Positions 1-10,419 of a stretch of DNA of 64,000 nt are shown here, in pieces. The stretch comes from Komarekiella atlantica HA4396-MV6 (lineage in GTDB: Bacteria > Cyanobacteriota > Cyanobacteriia > Cyanobacteriales > Nostocaceae), in the NCBI GenBank assembly GCA_019359395.1, contig JAHHHK010000009.1, positions 1 through 64,000 on the forward strand, written 5' to 3'. The position numbers were made by a program, and so were the translations under genes. Each line of letters opens with the position of its first letter. The stretch's first letter is position 1. The notes below the pieces were generated by a model. It was given only the letters and a program-made list of their open reading frames with translations. It was not told the DNA's origin and ran no database searches.

Positions 1-40
1 CCTTTTCGCGCGGGACGTTTTGGACTCATGATGTATCACT

Positions 41-64
41 AATCACATCAATCAAGATGTGATT
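41..64. repeat. Perfect 9-bp hairpin
   Basis: AATCACATC and GATGTGATT form a perfect inverted repeat separated by six bases. There is no T-tract, so it is more likely a repeat or operator than a terminator. Its role is unknown. Confidence 0.35.
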
Positions 65-168
65 AGATTACATCCTATGGTTCCTTTTTGCTTAAGTTGA
101 CACCAATGGGCAATGCCGTGCCCCTACACCTGACGATGTAATGTTGTACCGCATTTGAATGGGAACCG

Positions 169-363
169 CTATAAGTAATTAATTTCATCAAAATATCTGG
201 GCAACTCTAAAGTTGTACGCTTATAGCTGTATTCAAATTCAGCTACAATTTCTGCTGTTGGGTTAGTTAGCTGGAAATACTGGCTAAAAGTATAGCTTTG
301 GTCAAGTTTTAAGATTTTATGGGCAAGATAGCGATCGCCTGCATCTTCAACTTCAAGATTTAG
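169..363 (-). pseudogene. C-terminal remnant of an unknown gene
   Basis: On the minus strand about 64 sense codons run without a stop to a TAG at 169-171. The translation looks like real protein (for example EVEDAGDRYLAHKIL, then QYFQLTNPTAEIV, ending in FDEINYL). Just upstream the frame is closed by TAA and there is no start codon, so this appears to be the tail of a gene whose front has been lost. I do not recognise the family. The rest of 1-450 shows no convincing gene. Confidence 0.3.
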
Positions 364-450
364 TATTTTTTATATGTAGATTGTTCGTTGGGATAACTTT
401 TTGGGAATTCTATAGATCATACCCTTGAATCCCAATAACCATCTCAGCTA

Positions 451-1668
451 ATGCAGACTATTCATACAGCGCTAGGTGCTATGAGTGCATTTACTGCACT
501 ACTTCAAGAACCGCAAAATTTAACCATTTACCTCACCCAGATCCAACAAAAACCAGATCAACTGCTCCAAGATCTGGCAGTAAAAGGCAAAAATATGGAG
601 CAAGACATTACTAGTTTTGTCAAAACCTACTTTTGCGGAGGTACTCGCCCATCATACCCTCAATATATTGAACGAGCAGATGGCCAGGCTTTTAATCAAC
701 CCTATGAAATCAAAGGGACAAAAATGTATGGCTTTGTCATCGAAGGTTCAATGACTAAGTTGCAAGAGGTGTGCGATAAATATCTCAATAATCCAAGCAA
801 CGGAGAGATCGAATATCGCCCAGCCACAAACTATGTCGTCCTTACTTTTAACAATGTAGACTTCTTAAGTTCTATTGAGCCACCGGATTATAACAAAGGG
901 ACTAGCACTGAGGAAGAAGCAATTTTTTGGATGTTGACAGTGGTCGGAAAAAAAATTGGGCCTTTCTTTGTTGCAGAGCGTCTTGCCTGGTTTATGCCCT
1001 ACATTTATGTGAATAATTCACCGGCTTTAGTTTCAGGACGAGAAGTATATGGCATCTTTAAACAACTTGGAGAGTTTCAGATTCCAAGTATTGAGCAAAA
1101 ACCAGATTTATTTACTATAGATACATTGTTATTTAAAGAATTTAGTCCAGAAACAAAGGCTAAAAATGCTCGCCTTTTAGAAGTACGTAGAATCGGTCAA
1201 GGAGATAAACATCAAGCAATTAAAACTTGGGATACTTTTGAAGAAGTAATCAGAGCGATCGCCAGCTTACTTTCTGACAAAAACGGTGAGATTATTATCC
1301 CTAGTTTGGGATTACCATTCAATTTGCTTGACTACCTCATTGCGAGAATTGTATCTCTTGTTACACTTAAACAATTCCGCGATGTGGAAGATAGCAAAAA
1401 AGCGTGCTATCAAGCGTTGATCGAGTCCCCGATGCAGCTACAAACTTTTCATAGTGGGCAGCTTTTTGGCTTCGATAACTTCGGTGATCAATTTGAGTTA
1501 ACAATAAATAATTTCGCTAACCAACCCATTGTCCAAGATCTGGGTTTACACAAAGGATATTCTCCAGGAAGTGAATCAGTACGCATCCCTATCAAGCTAG
1601 CTTTCTTGCTCAATTTCGATTTCACTTTCAAGAATGGCATCACCGTTTGGCAAGCACCACAGAAATGA
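451..1668 (+). CDS. Acetoacetate decarboxylase-like protein
   Basis: This 405-residue protein resembles the acetoacetate decarboxylase (ADC) superfamily. The clearest match is around residues 188-212, where NNSPALVSGREVYGIFKQLG corresponds to the ADC block that carries the active-site lysine (GREv-G-pK). It is longer than classical ADC (about 250 residues) because of an N-terminal extension of roughly 100 residues with no visible signal peptide. ADC relatives form a Schiff base with beta-keto acids, but the substrate here cannot be read. The gene lies 338 bp upstream of a large FAD oxidoreductase on the same strand, which suggests a shared, uncharacterised pathway. Assignment to the superfamily is fairly good; the exact reaction is unknown. 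Confidence 0.6.
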   Translation: MQTIHTALGAMSAFTALLQEPQNLTIYLTQIQQKPDQLLQDLAVKGKNMEQDITSFVKTYFCGGTRPSYPQYIERADGQAFNQPYEIKGTKMYGFVIEGSMTKLQEVCDKYLNNPSNGEIEYRPATNYVVLTFNNVDFLSSIEPPDYNKGTSTEEEAIFWMLTVVGKKIGPFFVAERLAWFMPYIYVNNSPALVSGREVYGIFKQLGEFQIPSIEQKPDLFTIDTLLFKEFSPETKAKNARLLEVRRIGQGDKHQAIKTWDTFEEVIRAIASLLSDKNGEIIIPSLGLPFNLLDYLIARIVSLVTLKQFRDVEDSKKACYQALIESPMQLQTFHSGQLFGFDNFGDQFELTINNFANQPIVQDLGLHKGYSPGSESVRIPIKLAFLLNFDFTFKNGITVWQAPQK

Positions 1669-1804
1669 GCAAACTTGCATTAACTGACGCGCATCTAAAT
1701 TGTACATATTTTAGTTAAAACCGTAATTTATCTTTTGTCATTTGTTTCTTTTCTATTGACTAATGACAAAGGATGTCTGAAACTCTCATTTTCTGCGTCT
1801 CTGT

Positions 1805-1901
1805 CTTGAAAAGTTTCCTGCGGTTCGCGTTAGCGTCTCGTAAGAGAGGGAAACCCCTCCTTCTCCTGACGGAGACCGGAGGCGAACAGAACTTTTCGCT
1901 G
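1805..1901 (+). repeat. CTTGAAAAGT...ACTTTTCGCTG-bounded repeat
   Basis: A GC-rich block begins with CTTGAAAAGT and ends with ACTTTTCGCT, and is embedded in 'ctctgcg'-type sequence. The same end sequences bracket different GC-rich interiors elsewhere in this window (11469, 15073, 21162, 21322). A 61-codon open frame across it (1773-1958) is a by-product of the repeat and not a gene. The rest of the 1669-2006 gap shows nothing else. Confidence 0.55.
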
Positions 1902-2006
1902 CGCCTCTGCGTGATACAAATTCATATTTTCACTCAGCAACACTGTACAACCAATTAATCTGCTGATTGTTGCCTATTCACAGTTATCACATAAGGACAA
2001 ATAACC

Positions 2007-4325
2007 ATGTCTGAAAAATTTAAGCCACAAAAAATCGCTATTTTAGGCGGAGGAATAGCATCTTTAACCACAGCATTTGAATTAACCAGCCAGCCAGGGT
2101 GGGAAAGTCTTTACGAGATTACTATTTATCAAATGGGTTGGCGCTTAGGAGGAAAGTGTGCAAGCGGACGTAACATCAAACCCCATGAACATTATCATCA
2201 ACCTGATTACCGCATTGAAGAACATGGGTTGCACATTTTTTTTGGATTCTATGAAAATGCTTTTCGTCTGCTCAAGCAATGCTATGACGAATTGGGAGGT
2301 AATGGGCCTTTCAGCACCATAGAAGACGCATTCAAACCCCACAGCCTAATTGTTTTAGAAGAATACATCAATCAGCATTGGATAAACTTGCCCTTCGACT
2401 TTCCGACAAATTTCTTAGTTCCGTGGGAAGGTGGCCGTACTTGTTCGATGTGGAAGCACATTTGTACAACTATTAGATTCGTTCTGCAAATTTATACAGA
2501 ATGTAAGCAGTTCCAGCCTATGAGTAGCTATTCTGAGAATCCAGGCTGCTTAGAAGCTTTCACTCAACAGATGGCATTTGGCAAAGAGGTGCTCGAATTT
2601 CTCTGTGATGGCGGCATCTTGCAACTTTCTGACCAGTTCATTCAGTTATTACTTAAAGAACCTAGCCGTTGGGGAGCATGGCTTGAGAACATCAACCAAG
2701 ATATCAGAACAACCTTAGAGAGACTTGACTTTAGTTCCGAAGAAGTCTTTTTGAATCTTGCTTATAACCTAGCTCAATTACTTCCCAATAATCCTAAAAC
2801 TCATAGACGTGAACATCGCCAGCTAATTTTGAAGCTTGTAGAGCGATTTACAGAACACTTACACCGCCAACTAGAAGCTAGTGGGCTAAATGCTCATACT
2901 ATATGGCGCTTGACACTGATTGACCTTGCACTAGCAAATATCCGGGGTCTATTTGTAGATGAGGTAATTTATTATCGCTCCCTAGATAGTTTAGATGAGT
3001 ATGACTATAAGGAGTGGCTACGAAAACACGGAGCGCGGGAAGCAAGTGTCAATTCAGCGTTTGTTCGAGTTTTATATGACCTCGTTTATGGGTTTCCAGA
3101 AGGTAATGTTGCTAAGCCACAATTAGCAGCAGGAACAGCCATTCGTATCCTCACAACCATCATTTTCCAGTACAACGGTGCAATCATGTGGAAAATGCAA
3201 GCAGGGATGGGTGATACTGTTATTGCTCCGCTCTATAAAGTGTTAGAGCGTCGAGGTGTAAAATTTAAATTCTTCCATATCGCCAAGCAGTTACACTTAG
3301 ACGAAGATCAAAAGTCTATAGCCAGTATTACAATGGCTCGCCAGATTAATTTAAAAAATTCAGAGCAGGAATATCAACCGTTGATTAAGGTTAAAGACCT
3401 TCTTTGTTGGCCCAGTGAGCCTCTCTACGATCAGATTGTAGATGAAGAAGCTAAAAAGCTCCAAGACAAAGACATTAACTTGGAGTCATATTGGACACCG
3501 TGGCAGCCTGTAGAAGAATTTACCCTCAGTGCCAAAAATGGCGACTTTGACATTGTACTTCTTGGCATTTCCATCGCCGCTTTACCCTCTTTATGCGATG
3601 AACTAATTCAAGCTCAGAAGAATCCGGCTCATCAAAAATGGCGCGATATGGTAACTCAAGTCAAAACTGTTACCACTCAAGGCGGACAGCTATGGCTTAA
3701 GCCTACCTTGCCACAATTAGGATGGAAATTGTCCAGTCCCGTACTAGGTGCTTATGTTGAACCTCTCGATGTCTATGCAGATATGAGCGAGTTACTTCAA
3801 CGAGAAAACTGGCCTTCTGAACACTATCCTTATAACGTTGCTTACTTCACTGGCGTGATTGCAGACCCAGGACTTCCCCCTAACAGTGAATATGGTTTTC
3901 CAGCACAAGAACAGAAAAAAATCGAGAAACAAGCGATTAATTTCCTCAAAAATCACATTGGACATCTTTGGCCTGATGCGACTCTCTCAGAAAATCCTCA
4001 AGGTTTGAATTGGGATTTGCTTGTAGATTTTCAAAATCGTCAAGGGGTCGAAAGGTTTGATGCTCAATACTGGCGAATTAACATCAATCCTACAGAGCGC
4101 TATGTGCTTTCTGTGCCTGGAAGTACTAAATATCGTCTCAAAACTGATGAATCTGGGTTTGAAAATCTTTACCTGGCAGGTGACTGGATCAATAACGGTT
4201 ATAATTCTGGATGCGTTGAGGCTACGGTGATGTCAGCAATGCAAGCGACGCGATCAATTTTACAGCAACGGTTTCAGATCAAGTATACAAAGGAAATTAT
4301 TCGTGAGTGGGATTCTTGGCTCTAA
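2007..4325 (+). CDS. FAD-dependent amine oxidase / phytoene desaturase-type oxidoreductase
   Basis: This 772-residue flavoprotein opens with a Rossmann FAD-binding motif at residues 11-25 (ILGGGIASLTTAFEL), followed by GWRLGGKCASGRN, which is typical of the amine oxidase/phytoene desaturase superfamily. It closes with the matching C-terminal FAD motif (NLYLAGDWINNGYNSGCVEA) near residue 725. The middle (roughly 130-380) is a long insert that makes it larger than ordinary carotenoid desaturases. Start: ATG at 2007, preceded by AAGGACAA. No signal peptide is visible. The ADC-like gene upstream is the only likely partner. The substrate is unknown; candidates are an isoprenoid, carotenoid or polyketide-like molecule. 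Confidence 0.75.
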   Translation: MSEKFKPQKIAILGGGIASLTTAFELTSQPGWESLYEITIYQMGWRLGGKCASGRNIKPHEHYHQPDYRIEEHGLHIFFGFYENAFRLLKQCYDELGGNGPFSTIEDAFKPHSLIVLEEYINQHWINLPFDFPTNFLVPWEGGRTCSMWKHICTTIRFVLQIYTECKQFQPMSSYSENPGCLEAFTQQMAFGKEVLEFLCDGGILQLSDQFIQLLLKEPSRWGAWLENINQDIRTTLERLDFSSEEVFLNLAYNLAQLLPNNPKTHRREHRQLILKLVERFTEHLHRQLEASGLNAHTIWRLTLIDLALANIRGLFVDEVIYYRSLDSLDEYDYKEWLRKHGAREASVNSAFVRVLYDLVYGFPEGNVAKPQLAAGTAIRILTTIIFQYNGAIMWKMQAGMGDTVIAPLYKVLERRGVKFKFFHIAKQLHLDEDQKSIASITMARQINLKNSEQEYQPLIKVKDLLCWPSEPLYDQIVDEEAKKLQDKDINLESYWTPWQPVEEFTLSAKNGDFDIVLLGISIAALPSLCDELIQAQKNPAHQKWRDMVTQVKTVTTQGGQLWLKPTLPQLGWKLSSPVLGAYVEPLDVYADMSELLQRENWPSEHYPYNVAYFTGVIADPGLPPNSEYGFPAQEQKKIEKQAINFLKNHIGHLWPDATLSENPQGLNWDLLVDFQNRQGVERFDAQYWRININPTERYVLSVPGSTKYRLKTDESGFENLYLAGDWINNGYNSGCVEATVMSAMQATRSILQQRFQIKYTKEIIREWDSWL

Positions 4326-4400
4326 GGATACGTTGAATGTCAATTATGTAATTTTGACAATCTGAACAGAATTAAGAACTAATTGGGTCGCCAAAACCTA

Positions 4401-4475
4401 GACTAGCTGTACAATCGATACACTTACAAAGTCAGCCTTAGAACTAACCTTGTGAATGTATCGATTATGCTAGTC
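4401..4475. promoter_or_regulatory. Long imperfect palindrome before the giant kinase gene
   Basis: The arms GACTAGCTGTACAATCGATA and (on the other strand) GACTAGCATAATCGATACA pair over about 25 bp with a loop of about 20 bases. The element ends 46 bp before the next start codon. It could be a terminator for the FAD gene, an operator for the kinase gene or a small MITE; it lacks a T-tract. Confidence 0.4.
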
Positions 4476-4521
4476 CTTCCCTTATTAGCCTCAAAATCCA
4501 TCTTGAATACTACTATCAGCC

Positions 4522-7500
4522 ATGATTAACTTCTCTAACTACCAAATTCTAGAACTAATTTATGATGAAATAAAGACCGCTGTTTATCGAGCACGAAGAA
4601 ATCAAGACGGCAAATTAGTAGTTATTAAATTATTAAAGTTAGAATATCCTGAGTTAAAAGATATTGCCAGATTAAGACATGAGTATGAGCTAATTAAAAA
4701 TCTAGATATCAAAGGAGTTATTAAAGCTTATAGCTTAGAAAAATATAATAAGAGCCTGGCTTTAATTTTGGAGAACTTTGACGGTATATCTCTTTACAAT
4801 ATTATCAAAAATCAAAAAATAAAATTATTAGATTTTCTCCAAATAGGAATTCATATCACCCAAGCTTTAGGTGAACTGCATCAAAATTATATTCTTCATA
4901 AAGATATTAAACCGCAAAATCTTCTTGTTAACGAAGAAACACATCAAGTTAAAGTTATTGATTTTTCTATTTCATCTCTTCTTTCCAAAGAAAAACATAA
5001 ACTTAGTAATCCTGATTTACTCGAAGGAACTCTGGCGTATATGTCTCCAGAACAAACAGGACGGATGAATCGGTCAGTTGATTATCGTACAGACTTCTAT
5101 TCTTTGGGAGTTACCTTTTATGAAATGCTTACAGGTAGGCTACCCTTTAATGTCACTGATCCAATGGAATTAGTACACTGTCATATTGCAAGACAGCCAG
5201 TACCAGTAAATCAGTTAATGCCTGAGATTCCTGAAGCGATTTCTGCAATTGTAATCAAGTTACTCAGCAAAACTGCTGAAGATAGATACCAAAGTGCTTT
5301 TGGTCTGAAAGCTGATCTAGAAAACTGCCTCAATCAATTAGAGAAAACTGCTCAAATATCTAGCTTTCCAATTGGTCAGCATGATCAATCAAGTCAACTG
5401 CAAATTCCAGAGAAACTATATGGTAGAGAAGCAGAAATAAATACTTTACTAACTGCTTTTGAACAAGTAAACCAAGGTAAAAAAGAGTTATTACTAGTTG
5501 CTGGTTATTCAGGAATTGGCAAATCTGCATTGGTGAGTGAAATTCATAAACCTGTTATACAAAAAAGAGGCTATTTTATCACAGGTAAATTTGAGCAGTT
5601 TAAGCGGAATATTCCTTATGCCTCCCTAATTCAAGCCCTTCAAGAATTGACACGACAATTGTTGACAGAAAGCGAGGCACAGCTAGCTGCTTGGAGAGAA
5701 AAGCTACTAATGGCTTTGGCTCCTAATGCTCAAATTATTATTGATGTCATTCCTGAAGTGGAACTGATTATTGGCAAACAGCCAGAAGTACCCCAATTAG
5801 GGGCTACGGAATCTCAAAATCGCTTTAATTTAGTTTTTCAAAAGTTCATAAGTGTGTTTACCCAAAAAGAACATCCGTTAGTTCTTTTCTTGGATGATCT
5901 ACAATGGGCAGATTTAGCTTCACTTAAACTAATTCAGCTATTAACTACAGATTCCGATAGTCAATATTTATTAATGATTGGAGCTTATCGAGACAATGAA
6001 GTCGATACTACTCATCCATTAATGTTGATGTTGCAGGAGATTGAAAAGACTGATATCATTGTCAAAAAAATTATTTGTGAGCCGTTAAAAATCACTGATG
6101 TATATCAATTGATTACTCACACCCTTAAATGTGATTTGGAAAGAGCTAAACCCCTGGCAGAGTTAATATTTAATAAAACTGCTGGTAATCCCTTCTTTTT
6201 AACTCAGCTAGTCAATTTTATTTATCAGGAAAATCTGCTTTCATTTGACTTTAATATAGGTCGCTGGCAGTGGGAAGTTGGGCAAATTCAAGAGATAGGA
6301 ATTACTGATAATGTTGTCGAGTTCATGATCGGCAAAATTCAGAAGTTGCATTACACTACGCAGAAAACTTTAAAATTAGCTGCCTGTATTGGCAGTCATT
6401 TTAGTTTAGATATGCTATCTGTTATTAATGAGAAATCTCGAAAAGATACAGCAGGTGAACTTTGGGAAGCACTCCAAGATGGTCTAATTTTGCCTCTAGA
6501 TGATGGTTACAAACTACCACAGCTTTTAGATCAGGTTGATGATTTTGTAATTGATTATCAATTTCTGCATGATCGAGTACAACAGGCAGCTTATGCTTTG
6601 ATTCCCGATGAGCAAAAAAATGAAGTTCACTTAAAAATTGGTCGATTACTTTTAAAGAATATAGACCAAACTTCACTAGAGGAAAAAATCTTTGATATTG
6701 TTAACCAGCTAAATATCGGTGCTGAATTATTAGTCTTACAAGAAGAAAGATATAATTTGGCTCAATTGAATCTCATAGCTGGATGCAAAGCCAAGAATTC
6801 GGCTGCTTATGAATCTGCTCTCAAGTTTTTTAAGCTAGGTTTAGAAATGCTGACAGATGAGAACTGGCATGAACATTATCAATTAACTCTTTCTTTGCAT
6901 ACAGAAACAATAGAAACAGCATACTTAAATACGAATTTTGAGCAAGCAGAAGCACTTTTTGAAAGTGTTATACAGCATAGTAAAACTATTTTAGATAGAG
7001 TCAAAGTATATGAGAAAAAAATTCAGTATTATATTTCTCAGACTAGGATGCGAGAAGCATTAGACCTAAACTTAGCAGTTATCAATATGCTCGGAGTGTC
7101 TTTATCAACAGCTCCACCAGATAATCTAATTATTGAAGATTTAGCTCATCTGCCAGAAATGACCGATGCTAATAAACTTGCTGCTATGAGGATGCTTAGG
7201 ACAGCACTACCTCCTGCTTATTTTGTTGAACCTACGCTTGTACCGTTGATTTCTTTTACATTGGTAAATCTTTGTTTTCAATATGGTAATTCATCTTTAG
7301 CATCCCACGCTTATGCTTCTTATGGATTAGTTTTATGTGGTTATCTTCAGGATATTGAATCAGGTTATCAATTCGGTAAGTTGTCTTTAAAAGTATTAGA
7401 TCAGTTTAATGCTAAAGAGCTAAAATGTAAAGTTTACGGACTGTTTAATATTTTTATTTGCCATTGGAAAGAGCACATTCAAGAAACAATACAACCTCTC

Positions 7501-9870
7501 CAAGATGGGCTTAAACTTGCTTTAGAAGTAGGAGATATGGAATATGCAGGTTACAATGGTATACTAGCTTGTTGGCATTCTTTTTTTGCTGGAGAAAATT
7601 TAGAAATTCTTGATAGGAGAATCCATCCATATATAACTTTGGCACATAAGATCAAACAATATCATTTTATCTTTAGTATCCAAATACTGAAGCAAATGAT
7701 TTTGGATTTGACTTCAGAATTAAAAAATGATTTTTATCTAGAGGGCGAAAGTTTTAATGAATTAATGATGCATAAACTTGCCGGAAATAATACAGCAACT
7801 TTTTTTGCGTATTTAGCCAAAACTATTGTTTACTATTATTTTAATATTTATAATCAATCTGTTGAAAATGCTAAGCTAGCTCAAAAATACGAAGCCGCAG
7901 TCGCCGGAACTGTGCATTTAACTCAATATACTTTTTATCAATCACTGGCCCTTCTTGCTCTCCATCAATATCAGTTTTCTGAGTCAACTTCAAATAACGA
8001 GACTGATTTTAGAGAAGCACTAGAAAAAGTAGAAGTGAATCAGAGACAATTGAAAAAATGGGCTTTTCATGCTCCGGTTAATAATCAGCACAAGTATGAT
8101 CTTGTAGAGGCAGAAAAGGCACGAGTTTTAGGACAAACTCTAGTAGCAATGGAATATTATGACCGTGCTATTCGAGGCGCAAATAGTTCTGGATATACTC
8201 AAGAAGAGGCCCTAGCTTATGAACGAGCAGCAGAATTTTATCTAACTCTAGGAAGAAATGAGTTTGCCTCATTATACATGACGAAAGCTTACTACGGGTA
8301 TGTTCGCTGGGGTGCGATCGCTAAAGTTAAAGACTTGGAGTCGAGATACCTAAATTTACTTACCAAGGCATCAACAAAAGATCAAATAGGATTAACTAAT
8401 AGTAGCATAACTGTATCTACTGCTAACACCAATGCTAGTGAACTTGATTTGATCACTGTTATTAAAGCATCACAGGCCCTATCAGAAGAAATATTACTGG
8501 GCAATTTGCTAGAAAAACTAATGAAAATTGTAATTGAGAATGCTGGTGCTCAAACTGGTTTTCTGATTCTAGTAAAAGAAGGTAAGCTATTCATTGAAGC
8601 CAAGGCAGTTGTAGATAGTGAGTTGATAGTAGGTCAATCAATGCTAGTTGAAACTAGCCAGCAGTTGCCTGTATCTGTGATTAACTATGTAGAGAGAACT
8701 AAGGAAGATGTAGTTCTAGCAGATGCAAAGTCTGATGGAAGATTTGCAACAGATCCTTGTATTGCCAAAAATCAACTTAAGTCTATGTTATGTACATCTA
8801 TCATTCATCAAGGCAAACTTATAGGTCTAGTCTACTTGGAAAACAATTTGACTGTTGGAGCATTTACTCCTGACAGATTGCGAATATTAAAACTTTTATC
8901 TTCGCAAGCAGCTATTTCTCTAGAAAATGCCCAATTATATACAAATTTAGAAGAGAAAATAGCAGAAAGGACTAAAGAATTAAATGAAAATAATCTGCGA
9001 TTAAAACAAACACTGCATGAATTGAAACTTGCACAAGCACAACTTATTCAAACAGAAAAAATGTCCAGTTTGGGGCAGATGGTTGCTGGTGTTGCTCACG
9101 AAATAAATAACCCTGTTACCTTTATCCACGGTAATCTTGCCCATATTGATGAGTACATGCATAATTTACTAACCTTAATCGACCTTTACCAGGAGATTTA
9201 CCCCAACACCGCACCAGGAATTGATGAATTTTTGGTAAACATTGACTTCGATTTTATGAAAGAAGACATACCTAAAACGCTGTCTTCTATGAAAATCGGT
9301 ACGCAGCGCATTCGTGAAATTGTATTGACATTACGTAACTTCTCTCGGTTAGACGAGGCTGATATGAAACCTGTCAATATTCATGAAGGAATTGACAGTA
9401 CTTTGCTAATTTTGCAGAGTCATCTTCAAACCAAGTCTGGGCATCCTGCTATTCAAATTATTAAAGATTATGGTGAATTACCACAAGTTGAATGTTATGC
9501 AGGGCTATTAAATCAGGTGTTTATGAATATCCTGGTTAATGGTATTGATGCTCTGGGTAAATTTAATCAAAAACGAACAGCAGCAGAAATTAGCAAAAAT
9601 CCTAGTACTATTAAAATTTGTACCCAAGTAGTAAATTCTGATTGGGTAGCTATCTCTATTAAGGATAATGGTACAGGGATGAGTGCCGATGTTAAACAAA
9701 AACTTTTTGATCCTTTCTTTACTACTAAACCAGTGGGACAAGGTACTGGTTTAGGATTATCAATCAGCTATCAAATTGTCGTGGAAAAACATCATGGCAA
9801 AATCGAGTGTATTTCCGAACCTGGAAAAGGTGCAGAGTTTGTAATTGAGATTCCAGTTCGACACAAGTAA
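4522..9870 (+). CDS. Hybrid Ser/Thr protein kinase - AAA ATPase - GAF - histidine kinase
   Basis: This is a 1782-residue cytoplasmic signalling protein. Residues 1-270 are a Hanks-type kinase: VIK lysine near 36, catalytic loop HKDIKPQN near 130, and DFS in place of DFG. A predicted ATPase follows, with P-loop GYSGIGKSA (lysine 334) and Walker B LFLDDLQWAD. A long helical TPR-like region spans about 700-1290. A GAF domain lies at about 1310-1460. The C-terminus is a histidine kinase: HEINNP with phospho-acceptor His 1526, N-box near 1669, DNGTGM near 1715 and GTGLGLSIS. There is no receiver domain. This architecture is common in Nostocales and lacks transmembrane segments. The signal and partner are unknown; the GGDEF gene downstream may be functionally linked. 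Confidence 0.9.
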   Translation: MINFSNYQILELIYDEIKTAVYRARRNQDGKLVVIKLLKLEYPELKDIARLRHEYELIKNLDIKGVIKAYSLEKYNKSLALILENFDGISLYNIIKNQKIKLLDFLQIGIHITQALGELHQNYILHKDIKPQNLLVNEETHQVKVIDFSISSLLSKEKHKLSNPDLLEGTLAYMSPEQTGRMNRSVDYRTDFYSLGVTFYEMLTGRLPFNVTDPMELVHCHIARQPVPVNQLMPEIPEAISAIVIKLLSKTAEDRYQSAFGLKADLENCLNQLEKTAQISSFPIGQHDQSSQLQIPEKLYGREAEINTLLTAFEQVNQGKKELLLVAGYSGIGKSALVSEIHKPVIQKRGYFITGKFEQFKRNIPYASLIQALQELTRQLLTESEAQLAAWREKLLMALAPNAQIIIDVIPEVELIIGKQPEVPQLGATESQNRFNLVFQKFISVFTQKEHPLVLFLDDLQWADLASLKLIQLLTTDSDSQYLLMIGAYRDNEVDTTHPLMLMLQEIEKTDIIVKKIICEPLKITDVYQLITHTLKCDLERAKPLAELIFNKTAGNPFFLTQLVNFIYQENLLSFDFNIGRWQWEVGQIQEIGITDNVVEFMIGKIQKLHYTTQKTLKLAACIGSHFSLDMLSVINEKSRKDTAGELWEALQDGLILPLDDGYKLPQLLDQVDDFVIDYQFLHDRVQQAAYALIPDEQKNEVHLKIGRLLLKNIDQTSLEEKIFDIVNQLNIGAELLVLQEERYNLAQLNLIAGCKAKNSAAYESALKFFKLGLEMLTDENWHEHYQLTLSLHTETIETAYLNTNFEQAEALFESVIQHSKTILDRVKVYEKKIQYYISQTRMREALDLNLAVINMLGVSLSTAPPDNLIIEDLAHLPEMTDANKLAAMRMLRTALPPAYFVEPTLVPLISFTLVNLCFQYGNSSLASHAYASYGLVLCGYLQDIESGYQFGKLSLKVLDQFNAKELKCKVYGLFNIFICHWKEHIQETIQPLQDGLKLALEVGDMEYAGYNGILACWHSFFAGENLEILDRRIHPYITLAHKIKQYHFIFSIQILKQMILDLTSELKNDFYLEGESFNELMMHKLAGNNTATFFAYLAKTIVYYYFNIYNQSVENAKLAQKYEAAVAGTVHLTQYTFYQSLALLALHQYQFSESTSNNETDFREALEKVEVNQRQLKKWAFHAPVNNQHKYDLVEAEKARVLGQTLVAMEYYDRAIRGANSSGYTQEEALAYERAAEFYLTLGRNEFASLYMTKAYYGYVRWGAIAKVKDLESRYLNLLTKASTKDQIGLTNSSITVSTANTNASELDLITVIKASQALSEEILLGNLLEKLMKIVIENAGAQTGFLILVKEGKLFIEAKAVVDSELIVGQSMLVETSQQLPVSVINYVERTKEDVVLADAKSDGRFATDPCIAKNQLKSMLCTSIIHQGKLIGLVYLENNLTVGAFTPDRLRILKLLSSQAAISLENAQLYTNLEEKIAERTKELNENNLRLKQTLHELKLAQAQLIQTEKMSSLGQMVAGVAHEINNPVTFIHGNLAHIDEYMHNLLTLIDLYQEIYPNTAPGIDEFLVNIDFDFMKEDIPKTLSSMKIGTQRIREIVLTLRNFSRLDEADMKPVNIHEGIDSTLLILQSHLQTKSGHPAIQIIKDYGELPQVECYAGLLNQVFMNILVNGIDALGKFNQKRTAAEISKNPSTIKICTQVVNSDWVAISIKDNGTGMSADVKQKLFDPFFTTKPVGQGTGLGLSISYQIVVEKHHGKIECISEPGKGAEFVIEIPVRHK

Positions 9871-9950
9871 TCGATAGCTTCAATCAGTAACGCATGGTCT
9901 ATCTTCTACGGTTCGGATAAGTATTCTTCGCCTAGGAGTGTAGTCTGGGC

Positions 9951-10016
9951 AAAGGTTAAGGGGAAAAGAGAAAAAAGTGAATTTACCCATTCCCCTTTTC
10001 CCTTTATCCTTTAACC
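9951..10016. terminator. Possible bidirectional hairpin terminator
   Basis: AAAGGTTAAGGGGAAAAGAG and CCCCTTTTCCCTTTATCC...TTAACC form an imperfect but extended inverted repeat about 80 bp after the kinase stop codon. Similar 'aggttaaagg' blocks recur near 12660 and 37430, so it is partly repeat-derived. Nothing else recognisable lies in 9871-10419 apart from an in-frame upstream extension of the next gene. Confidence 0.35.
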
Positions 10017-10419
10017 GGGAAGTATTGAAAGGTATTAGACTTTTCTTTGTATCTACGTAAATTAGCGGTATCTAAAAATATTAAGTTTTTGTGAAGCATT
10101 TTGCTAACTTGATAAGTTTTGATAATTTTTAGTCCATTTTGATAACTTTTAGCCTGGCTGCGCGCATAAGACCTTGTAAGCATCCATATACTCAGGGAAT
10201 TTGCACAGCAATAGTCAGAGCAAAATGGACAACAGAGTAAACCAAAGGCATGAAGAACATAAAGTAATACAATATTTCTGCGCGGTTAAAAGACTGTTAA
10301 TCCTGGCACAGATGTTTTTATCCCACAGTCTTAATGCTAGGAAGATAATTCTACAGTTGCAGCAATATCTTCTGTCACCCAAACTCTCTAGCCCAAGGTT
10401 CAGACACCCATCTGTGAAA

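Noticed and set aside
1773-1958. 61-codon open frame
   Set aside because: It lies across a CTTGAAAAGT-bounded repeat and its translation follows the repeat; no ribosome site.
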